Program-made: the position numbers and the translations under genes | Assembly (NCBI GenBank): GCA_037176705.1 | Contig: CM073886.1 | Span: forward strand, 90,617,501-90,681,500 | Direction: 5' to 3' | From: Molossus alvarezi | Taxonomy: Eukaryota > Chordata > Mammalia > Chiroptera > Molossidae | Length of the DNA stretch: 64,000 nt | The notes under the pieces: model-generated | Seen by the model: only the letters and a program-made list of their open reading frames with translations | The model's database searches: none | Told to the model about the DNA's origin: nothing | Shown: positions 1 through 10,200 of the stretch, in pieces | Layout of the letters: each line of letters opens with the position of its first letter | Position numbering within the stretch: position 1 is the first letter of the stretch

Positions 1-18
1 AGCCACACCAGCCAGGGC
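1..18 (-). mobile_element. VES SINE, head end only, cut by window edge
   Basis: Reads AGCCACACCAGCCAGGGC, the reverse complement of the SINE 5' end. The rest lies left of the window. Confidence 0.75.
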
Positions 19-349
19 AAAGCTATGTTTTTTTATCGTCGAGGTATCAAAAGCCATTTGTTACCTGGTTTTGCAGATGATGTACTATTAAAATAAATTA
101 TATTTAAGGTTATTCTAACATAAATGTCAATCTTACTCATTTGTTTTGGATTTCCATTCATAAGTGGGTGATATAAGGCTAATTATTGCCCTAGATATTC
201 CCTATAATCTGCAGTCTACCTTACCTTTACTGATATATTGCTAATAATTGTATTTATTTCAAATCATTGTAGAGCTAAACTTTTAACCATTGTAAAGTTT
301 TTTTTCTCTTAAATATCTACACTTGAATGTGGCTAGGCTGTACCCACAT

Positions 350-890
350 CAGTCTTGAGCTGTCATTTCATTCTCATCACATTGAATTGTGATAATATGA
401 TGTGTATGCCATTTATTAAGTTGTCTTTGAGCTTCAATTCTATTCTTCTGTCTCCTGCTTTGTGATGCTGGGACTGGACTCCACAAACCACTTACCTGCT
501 TTGCCAGCTGGCTCCATGTTAATTTAGCCTCTGCCAATAATTACACAAGAGAGAAGGTGGAGATGGTTTTCAGTGGGTTCCCATTTGCTTGGGGTCTCTA
601 TGAATGTCATTCCTCTTATGAAGAGACCACTTTCCTCAGAGACCTGAGTTTCAGCTCCATTGGCCCATCTTCTAAGTTTCTAGCATCTCTCCTTTATTCC
701 CCCAGCCCTGGGGATGGTAGCTGTTTCCAACAGTTGCTTTCTCCATGGTACCCCAGAGTTATTTTTATCCTTTCAGCTACCTAGATAATAGCTATACCTT
801 GTTAACAGTTCTTCATATTAAGTTTCTTCTGTTCACATAACTGGTGTGGCTTTTGTCTCCTGATTTGAACCTGAGTGATACAGGAAGCAT
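350..890. repeat. Old interspersed repeat, family not named
   Basis: Includes GCTGGGACTGGACTCCACAA and a downstream end with TTTGAACCTGAGTGATACA. This layout is common in old mammalian repeats. I cannot assign the family by eye. TRIM23 intron. Confidence 0.4.
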
Positions 891-974
891 ATTTGCCCTA
901 CATATTGACAAGATGCATCTTGTTTATCTTTGTATCTCTAAATTCTTTGTACCTGGATAAAAAAAAGCTTAATA

Positions 975-1192
975 GCCCGGCCAGTGTGGCTCAGTGGTTG
1001 AGCATTGACCCATGCCACCAAGAGGTCACCGGTTTTATTCCCAGTCAGGGCACATGCCCAGGTTGTGGGCTAAATCCGTAGTGGGAGGCATGCAGGAGGT
1101 GGCCAGTTGATGTTCTTTCTTATTGATGTTTCTATCTCTTCCTCTCCTTTTCTCTCTCAAATCAATAAAGAAGAAAAAATTAAAAAAGAAAA
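975..1192 (+). mobile_element. VES SINE, AATCAATAAA-tail type
   Basis: Head CCGGCCAGTGTGGCTCAGTG, CT-rich middle, end CTCAAATCAATAAAG. Flanked by AGCTTAATA and GGCTTAATA. Confidence 0.9.
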
Positions 1193-1504
1193 GGCTTAAT
1201 AAATAATTGTTCAAATGGGTAATCAAGCCACACAGCAAAATCAAAACTGATCATGTCCTAAATCATATTTTCTTGGAAATTTCAAAGTATTTTTATGTTA
1301 ACTTTATTAAAAAGTATGTTCGTAGTGACTGAAATTTTTAGAAGTTTTTAGACTTTCTGAAGCATAGTGTCAAAGTGACTGGTAATTGTTAATGTTCTGG
1401 TATTATCTCACTGTGCTAATTCTAACAAAATTGGGGTCTTTGATTCATTCTTCATATAGACCTGTTAGTTTGTTCTGATTTTTGGGCTATAGAACCTTAA
1501 CTTC

Positions 1505-1640
1505 TACCAGTATTCTTTTTAATTTTTATTTATTTATTTTATCTTTGTTGTTGGAAGTATTATAGATATTTCCCCTTGATCTCCTCTTTCCTGCTCCCAC
1601 CCTCCTTCTGCCTTCTCTACACTATTGTCTGTATAACCAA
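1505..1640 (-). mobile_element. L1 3' UTR fragment, antisense
   Basis: TTGTTGTTGGAAGTATTATA followed by a C-rich stretch and CACTATTGTCTGTATAACC matches the antisense 3' UTR of laurasiatherian L1. A VES SINE follows directly. Confidence 0.6.
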
Positions 1641-1654
1641 TGGACACAGACAGT

Positions 1655-1836
1655 ATTTATTTTTATTGATTGATTTGAGAGAGAGAGAAAAAGGGAAAGA
1701 GAGAAACATTGATTTGATATACCACTTATTTATGCATTCAATTGTTGATGTTTGTATGTGCCCTGACTGAGGATCAAACCCACAACCTTGGCATATCGGG
1801 ACGACGTTCTAATCAGCTGAGCTACCCAGCCAGGGC
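1655..1836 (-). mobile_element. VES SINE, diverged
   Basis: T-rich tail, GAGAGAGAG block, then the antisense tRNA-like part ending CAGCTGAGCTACCCAGCCAG. Confidence 0.85.
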
Positions 1837-2230
1837 CTACCAGTCTTATTAAAAGTTCCTGCCACAGAGATAATTGAACAGAGGAATAAATGGAACATCA
1901 CACATTTATTAGCAATTTTGAGAACAAAACTTAATCATCCATCTCCTCTAAGTTCAGGCATGATGATAAATGGTGAGGAATTATCTATTCATATAGCAAA
2001 TATGTATTTAGGGCCTATATGCCATGTACATTCTAGATACATGGGATATATCAGTAAACAAAACAAGCAAAAAGCCATACTCTTGTGGAATTAACATTCT
2101 GGCAAGAAGACAGGCAATAAACCACAACCATATCTAAATAAGTAAATTATATACTACATGAAAAAGGGATAAGAGCTAGGGAAAAAAGAAAATGTGTGGA
2201 GGTACAGTAGATTGCATTATTAAATAGGGA

Positions 2231-2480
2231 AGCCCAGCTGGAGTGGCTTAGTTGGTTGAGCATCATCCTGTTCACTGAAACATTGCCAGTTCGATTTCCG
2301 GTCAGGGCACATACATGTGTTGCAGGTTCGATCCCCAGTTGGGGCATGTACGGAAAGCAATGGAGCGATGTTTCTCATATTGATGTTCTCTCTCTCTCTC
2401 TGTCTTCTTCCCTCCCTTTTTCTCCCTTCCTTTCTCTGTCTTCCTCTCTCTCTAAGCATGTCCTTGGGTGAGGATTAAAA
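2231..2480 (+). mobile_element. VES SINE, GAGGAT-tail type
   Basis: Head GCCCAGCTGGAGTGGCTTAG and end TCCTTGGGTGAGGATTAAAA. Flanked by AAATAGGG on both sides. Directly followed by another SINE. Confidence 0.88.
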
Positions 2481-2490
2481 ATAGGGTGGC

Positions 2491-2700
2491 CCTGGTGGTG
2501 TGCTTCAGTGGTTGAGCGTTGACCCACGCACCAAGAGGTCGCTGGTTCAATTCCCAGTCAGGGCACATGCCCAGGTTGTGGGCTTGATCCCCAGAGAGGG
2601 GCATGCAGGAGGCACCCAATCGATGTTTTTTCTCATCGATGTTTCTGTCTCTCTCCCTTTCCCTTCCTCTCTCTAAAATCAATGAAGAAATTATTTAAAA
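2491..2700 (+). mobile_element. VES SINE, AATCAATGAA-tail type
   Basis: Head CCCTGGTGGTGTGCTTCAGT, end CTCTAAAATCAATGAAG. Tandem with the SINE at 2231-2480, both inside one L2 remnant. Confidence 0.9.
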
Positions 2701-3529
2701 AATATAGTCGGGGTGAACATATATCATTGAGCAAAGATGAGATTTGAGCAAAGACCCAAAGAGTAGGAAGGTGAAAGATAATTGGGAGGAAGACCATTCC
2801 AGCTGAGGAAATGATTAGAGCGAAAACCCTAGGGCTGCATGCCTGGTGTGCTTGAGGAAGAGCGAAAGAAGCCACTATGGCTAGAATGGAGTAAAGCAAA
2901 GGAGGGAGTAATTGAAGCTGTAATTTGAAGTAATAGGGATTATGTGTAAGGAATGCCTTTGGGCCATTAGGACTTTAGCTTTTGCTGTTTGGAATGGGGA
3001 AATCATTGTGGGGTTTTGAGCACAAGAATGACTAGATCTTGTTAAAAGGATCACTCTGGATAATGTGTAAAAAAATAGATCGAAGGAGGGCAAAGATAGA
3101 AGGAAAGAGTTCAATGCTTAGGAGGCTGTTGTAGAATTCCAAGTGAGAAAATAGTGGCTAGATCGGTGGCAGTTACAAATGCCAGATTCTGGATATCCAG
3201 TAGGATTTGATGACAGGTTGTTAGGGAGGAGATGTCAAGAGTGACTTCAAGGTTTTGTTCTGAGCGACTGGAATAATGGAATTTCTGTCAGCTAATATGA
3301 GTATGCAACAATGAATAAAAACTGACAACACCACTGCTGTCATGGAACTTGCATATTTTGGGGAGATCTCTGTCTTATGAAGAATGTATTGGCATATGTA
3401 TAGAATATCTGGAGGAACACTTGAGAAACTGGAAGAGGAGGCGGCCTGGGGATCTAGAGTGAGAGGGAGGCTCTTCAGAATCTGACATGTAGTCCTTTTT
3501 TTGTTCCTCCTTTTTTTTTTTACCAATAT

Positions 3530-4090
3530 AGTACATCTTAAATTATTTTTTAAATGTTTTAAAGAAGTACAACATACATACAGACATGTGTTCCTAAGTG
3601 TTCAGCTGGCTGAATTTTCAGACAGGACATTACTGTCTAAACAGCATTCAAATCAAGTAACAGTGTTACCAGCACCCGGAAACCCCGCAGACTTCCTTCT
3701 GATCACGACCTGCCCTTTCCCCAAGGATACATTGCTGTACTGTCTTCCAATGCATTTCTTATTTTTGCCTGTTTTGGTGATTAATATAAATAGAATCATA
3801 CAGTATGAATTCTTCATGTCATTTCTTATACTCTACATTATGTCTGTACAATTCGTATCATGTAATTGTGCCTCATTCTCATAATGATGTGTAGTGTTGC
3901 ATTTGTGAATATAGCACAGTTTATTCATTCTTCTGTTGATAGGTTTTTCAATTATTTATTAATACCTGATTACTTTTATCCTAGTCAAGTTTAAATTTTA
4001 AGGTAACTTTGAATACTGTAATGTTAAATGATCTTTTTTAGAGTTTTGATGGTATCTCACTTTTCCTTATTTCTTTAACATGTTTACAAA
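3530..4090 (-). mobile_element. Old L1 3' region, antisense
   Basis: AGTACAACATACATACAGAC, CCAGCACCCGGAAACC, AATAGAATCATACAGTATG and the wording around 3900 (GTTTATTCATTCTTCTGTTG) match antisense L1M 3' UTR. It ends just before the TRIM23 exon at 4113. Confidence 0.6.
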
Positions 4091-4112
4091 AATACTGTCT
4101 TCTCTTTCCTAG

Positions 4113-4247
4113 GATGATTGTAGAGTTGTCTTGGCAAAACAAGAAATTACAAGGTTACTAGAAACATTGCAAAAACAGCAGCAGCAGTTTACAGAGGTTG
4201 CAGATCACATTCAGTTGGATGCCAGCATCCCTGTCACTTTTACAAAG
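4113..4247 (+). CDS. TRIM23: TRIM23 coding exon, end of coiled coil
   Basis: 45 codons in phase 0 after a TTTCCTAG acceptor and before a GTAATG donor. The peptide is helical and Gln-rich ([12 protein letters not shown]) and continues to SIPVTFTK, the linker into the ARF domain. It is the first TRIM23 exon in the window; everything to its left is intron and repeats. Confidence 0.95.
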
Positions 4248-7200
4248 GTAATGTACTGTACTCCATTTTGGTTTCTTTTCTGATGAATCATAATTGCTTA
4301 CATTCCATGGTAATCAGCTTAAGAAGACAACTAAGAAATTCATGAATCATAGGATTAAAAACAATTGTTATTGAAAAATAGAAAGGGGTATAAGGACTCC
4401 CTGTACCCATCACTCACTTTAACAGTTAAAAACGTTTACATTTCACCTCTTATTTCTCTACTCCCTTTTCTGTCTGCAGTCTCCCAGGTTATTTTGAAAT
4501 AAATCCCAACATATTTCATACCAACATCATATCATTTCATCTATGAAACATTTTCAGGTATATTTCTAAAAGGTAAGGACTCTTTTTAAAAAGATAAAAT
4601 ACTGTTATCGCACCTAAAACACTTAATAATAAATCTCTAATATTATTCATTATCCAGCTAATACTCAGATTTCCCAGATGGTTAAAATATTTTTAAGTTG
4701 CTTTTTTTTTTTTTGAGACAGAATCCAAATAAGGCCTGTACTTGTTAGATATATTTGATCTCTTTTACAGTGGATTTTCCTAATTTAAAAAGGTTTATGT
4801 GTTCCATTTTACTTTCTATTTTTAGGGACTGTTTTCTTAAAATTTAATATTGTTTTATAATTATATGAAACATTTACATGGTCCAGAGTCAAATCTACAA
4901 AGCAAGATTCCTTCAGAGCAATCTAGCTTCTATCCTGGCCCCTCTACCCTTTCCTCCCCTCCCCAGAGAAAACCATTAAGAATTTTTTCTGACTTTTATT
5001 AATCATTTAAAAATATATAGAGAAATATTTTTACATATTTATCTGCACACTCCCTACATTTAAAGGTAGAATACCTTATGTATTTCTCCACCTTGCCCTT
5101 TTCACTTCATTGTAATACCTTGGAGAACACTCCATAGCAGTATACAGTGACATTTTCTGTTCCTTTTTATAGCTGCAAGATACTTTATTGTGAGGATGTA
5201 CCACTTTTTTTTTTTTTTATTGTGCTAAAAAACACATAATATAAAATTTACCATCTTAACCATTTTTAAATGATCAGTTTAATATTGTTAAGTATAGGGT
5301 CTCCCAAAAAAATGTACACAGAATATCTGTAGATTCTGTTACATTTTGAAAATCAAATGTATTTTAATAAACATTTGCTTTATAATTATTGAAAGTTGTG
5401 TATACATTTTTTGGAACACCCTATACATTCACATTGTGTGGAACAGATCTCCAGAAATTATTTATCTTGCAAAACTGAAACTCTGCTTTATAAACAGTAA
5501 CTTCCCTTTTCTCCCACCTTACCAACTCCTGGTAACTTTCTGTTTCTTTGAATTTGACTACTCTAGTTACTTCATGTAAGTGGAATCATATACTATTTAT
5601 CTTTTTGTGTTTGGCTTATTTTATTTAGCACAGTGTCCTCAAAATTTATCAATGTTGTAGAATGTGACAGAATTGTTTGCATATATCACATTTTGTTTAT
5701 CCCTCGAAGGACATCAGGATTACTTCTTCTTGGCTATTGTGAATAGTGCTTCTTTGAACACAGAGAGCAAATATCTCTTTGAGATCTTGCTTTCAGTTCT
5801 TTTTGTTTTTTAAAGGTGGTTTTATTTGTTTATTTATTTATTTATTTGGTACGTGCCCCTACCAGGAACCAAACCCAGGACTCCCTGGTCCGCAGGCTGA
5901 TGCTCAACCGCTTAGCCAAACTGGCCAGGGCACTTTCAGTTCTTTTGTATATATATCCAGCGGGAGATTACTGGATAGTTAAATTTTAATTTTAAATTTT
6001 AATTTTCTGAGAAAATGCCATACTGTTTCCCATAGTGGCTGCACCATATTATAATCCCACCAGCAGTGCACAGGGTTCTAATGTCTTTACTTTTTTTACT
6101 GACACTTGTTATCTTTTAGTTTTTGGATTTTGTTTTTTGGTGTTTTTTTTTTTACAGTAGCCATCTTAATGGGTGTGAGGTGATACCTCATTGCGGTTTT
6201 GATTTGCATTTCTCTGATGATTAGTGAATTATGCTTTTTGGTCATCTAATACCTTCTTTGGAGAAATTTTGTGTAAGTCCTTTGCCTGTTTTTTAATTGA
6301 GTAATTTGATATTTTGTTTTTGAGTTGTAGGAGTTCTTCATTTATTTTGGATATGAATCCATTATCAGATATGATTAGCAAATATTTTCTCCCAATACCT
6401 AGGTTGCTTTTTCACTCTATTGACAGTATCCTTGGATTCATAAATGTTTTTAAGATTAATACAGTCTGATTTATCTGTTTTTGCTTTTGCTGACCACACT
6501 TTTGGTGTCATCTTGAGGAAATCATTGCCAAATCCAATGTCATGAAGCTTTTCTCCGATGTTTTCTTTTAGGAGTTCTACAGTTTCAATTCTCATGTTTA
6601 GGCTTTAATCTATATAGTTATAACCCAACTATTTATAATTGTATCTTCTTTGTTAATTTACCTTTTTATCATTATATAAAGACCTTTTGTGTCTCTTACA
6701 ACGGTTTCTGACTTAAAGTCTATTTTGTCTGATAGGATAGCCATCCCTGCTCTTTTGGGTATGATTTGCATGGAATACCTTTTTCCATGCTTTCACTTTG
6801 AGCCTATATATGTCATTAGATATAGAGTGAGTCACTTGTAGATAGCATATTGTTGGATCTTGTCTTTTTATCCATTTAGTCAAACTATATCTTTTGATTG
6901 GGGTGTTAACCATTAATATTTAAAGTAATTATTGATAATAAGGACTTACTGTTGCCATTTTGTTATTTTCTGTATATCTTGTAGCTTTTTTGTGTCTCTT
7001 CTTTCCTCTCTTACTATCTTCTTTTGTATTTTAATTGTTTTGTAGTGACATGGTGTGATTTCCTTCTCATTCTTTTTCTGTATATTCTATGGTTTTGTAA
7101 TTACAATGGTAAACACATTGTAATTGTGTTTACCATTGTAATTACATAAAACATCCTAATTCTAACATTCTATTTTATTTTTTAAATATTTTTTCTTTAT

Positions 7201-10200
7201 TGATTTTAGAGAAAGAAGAAGGGAGAGGGAGAGACAGAAACATCAATGAGGGAGAACATTGATTGGCCGCCTCCTGCATGACCCCCACTGGGGATCAGGC
7301 CACAACCTGGGCATGTGCCCTGACCGGGAATCAAACCTGCAACCTCTTGGTGCATGGGTTGACGCTCAACCACTGAGCCACACTGGCTGGGCTAACATTC
7401 TATTTTAAACTATAACATTTAAATTTCAATTGAATACCCTATTTCATCCCTCACATTTTGTTATTGATGTCACAAATTACATCTTTATAAATTTTATACC
7501 TATTGACAGAGGCTTACAGTTTAAATTTTTTCTCTTTTATTTTTCAATTACATTCAATATTATTATTATTTAATATACTTCTAATGATTTTTTAGCTTTT
7601 GTTTTTCTGGGAAAGTCATATTTTCCTTCCTTTTTAAAGGACAGTTTTGGCATATATAGCATTTATGGTTGAGAGCTTTTCTTTTTCTTTTTAATATAAT
7701 TTTTTAAAGTTTACATTAGTGTTATTCTATGTTAGTTTCAGATGTACAGCAAAGTGGCTAGAAAATCTTGTACTCTGGAGAGTGGTTCCCCGATGCTTCA
7801 GGTACCCACCTGGCCCGACAAATATTTATCATGATATTATTGACTGTATTCCCCATGCTGTGATCTGCATCTCTATGACTATTCTGTAACTTCCAATTTG
7901 TACTGCTTAATCCCTTCACCTTTTCCACCCAGGCCCCTATCCCCCTTCCCTCTGACAACTGTCAGTCTGTTCTGACAGGTTATTTATTTATTTTTCTTTC
8001 TTTCAACTCTTTGAATATATTCTCCCACTTCTTTCTGGACTCCAAACTTTCTGCTGAGAAATCAGCTGATAATCTTATGGAATCTGCCTTGTATGCGTTG
8101 AGTCATTTTTCTCTTGCCACTTGTAATATTCTCTGTTTGTCTTTGACTTTTTTTTTTTTTTTTTTTTTATCCTCACCCGAGGACATTTTTCCATTTTTTG
8201 TTCAGGTAGAGTGGGAGGGAGAGAGAGGAACAGAGAGAGAGAGAGAAACATCGATGTGAAAGGAACACATCAAGTGGCTGCCACCCGCACAACCGACCAG
8301 GGCCGGGGACAAACTGCAACCGAGGTACGCGCCCTTATCGGGAACCGAACCCAGGTCTCTCTGGACCACAGGCCGACGCTCTAACCGCTGAGCCAAACCG
8401 ACCAGGGCTGTCTTTGACTTTTGATAATAATGTGTCTCACTGTGGATCTCTGGTTTTACCCTAGATAGGATGCATTGAGTTAGAATTTTTATGTCCATTC
8501 CTCTCCTTAGATTGGGCAGTTTTCAGCCATTATTTCTTCAAGTAAGCTCTCTCTGCCCCTTCTTTTTCTGGGACTGTCATAATGTGTATATTGGTCTCCT
8601 TGCTAGTGTCCCATAAGTCCCTTAGGCTTTCTTTACTCTTCTTGACTCATTTTTCTTTTTTCTCCTCTAACTTGATGATTTCATATTACTTACCATTAAG
8701 TTGGTGATTCTTTCTTCTGCCTGATGAAGTATACTATTGAAACTCTCTAGTGAACTTTTTCAGTACAGTTATTGTATTTTCAGCTCCAGAATTTTAGCTT
8801 TTGAAATTTTTATCTCTTTATTGATACTCTCATTTTGTCCATTCTTTTTTCCCCCCTGATTTTATTTATTGTCTCTGTTTCTTTTAACTTATTAAGCATC
8901 TCTATTACAGGTATTTTAAATTTTTTGGTAACTCATAGATCTGAATTTTTTTTCAGGGTCAGTTTTTGGAATTTTACTTTATTCCTTTGATTGGGTCATG
9001 TTTACCTGTTTCTTCTTTTCTATTCTTTCTTTCTTTCTTTTGTTTTTTTGTTAATCATCACCCGTGGATGTTTTTTCCATTGATTTTTAGAGAGAATGAA
9101 AGGGAGGGAGGGAGAGAGAGAGAAGGAGAGAGGAAGAGAAGGAGAGACACAGAAACATTGATGTGAGACAGACAACATTTATTGGTTGCTTCCAACATGA
9201 CCAAACCGGGGCCAGAGACTGAACCCAAAGCCCAGGTACATGCTTTTGACTGGAATCGAACTCAAGACCCTTTGGTCTGCGAGCCAACTCTCTAACCAGT
9301 GAGCCAAACCGGCCAGGGCATTTCTGTTTCTTTCATGCCTCATCCTATTTTGTTGAGATTCGGGCATTTGAATAAACAACTTCCTCTCCTAATCTTCATG
9401 AATGGGCTTTGAGCCTGGGAAGACCTTCCCTCAAGCTAGAGATTCTAGAATTCTCAAACTTTTCCTGGGGTTTATACCTGCCTCAAATTCCCTAAGCAAC
9501 TTGCCCCTACCTTTTCTCAGAAGCCAGTAATCTCTCATTCTTCCTGCACAACAGCAGCTCCCATGTGCCATGCCCTTGCCTCTGTTTCTAGGGACTTTCA
9601 AATTATGCTGTTGGTCATCCTTAAGGGGTCCAAGTTCGTTGAGACAAGTAACCAGTCTCTGTCTAAGGCAGCCCCCAGATAAGCCAGAACATTGGACACT
9701 CAGTAAAAGCTTATGTTTCTGACCTGATATGGGAGCCTGGATGTGAGTTTTCCTCCTAGTTGCATTGTGCTCTACCAGGTTAGGCAGGGGCATGGATGGG
9801 TGTGCAGAATTCTGTCAATTTCCCTGCCCCTTTTGTTGGAATCCCTTCTTGTTTTTATGTTGGCCTGGGTGTTTAGCTTTACAGCTGGTCTCTAGATTTC
9901 TCACAAAAATGTTCTGGTCCATATATTGTTTTAATTGTGAGGGTTGGGACTCGACTGAAGTGTATATTTAGGAGGCATAATCATAGATGGTACTTGAAGC
10001 ATATGGAATAAATGAGAATATGTAGATGAGAAACAGGCCTCATACAGACTCTCAAGCATACCAATATTTAAAAGGAAGATAAAAGGGAAATGAGAAGCAT
10101 CCAAAAAGGTGGGATAAAAACCAGGACACTGTTGTATCATAAAAGGGTGCTAAACTGAGGAGACAAAATGTTAATTACGGACATTTATATGGTGCTTATC

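Larger units (their letters stand above)
1880..3300 (-). mobile_element. L2 LINE remnant, antisense, with two SINEs nested
   Basis: Contains antisense L2 3'-end features: ATATGCCATGTACATTCTAG, GTAAACAAAACAAGCAAAAA, GACATTTGAGCAAAGACC-like sequence at 2740, GATCACTCTGGATAATGTG at 3050 and GACTTCAAGGTTTTG at 3243. Two VES SINEs interrupt it at 2231-2700. It lies in the TRIM23 intron. Confidence 0.7.
5200..9040 (-). mobile_element. Composite old L1 region, antisense, with nested insertions
   Basis: Antisense L1 sequence in many pieces: AAAACACATAATATAAAATT (5229), TGGGTGTGAGGTGATACCTC (6171), TTGTAGATAGCATATTGTTG (6836), TTTCTGCTGAGAAATCAGCT (8049). Interrupting it are a mariner-type MITE, a head-only SINE, two full SINEs and a younger L1 3' UTR (7680-7990). 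All in one TRIM23 intron. Confidence 0.7.

Noticed and set aside
557..784. 75-codon frame at 557-784 as a small gene
   Set aside because: It lies in an old interspersed repeat inside a TRIM23 intron, without splice context or homology that I recognise.
8011..8498. Open frames with Ser/Leu-rich or Arg/Glu-rich peptides, here and at dozens of other SINE copies
   Set aside because: They are translations of the SINE head and its CT/GA block. The same peptides (for example [10 protein letters not shown]) recur at each copy in either strand.
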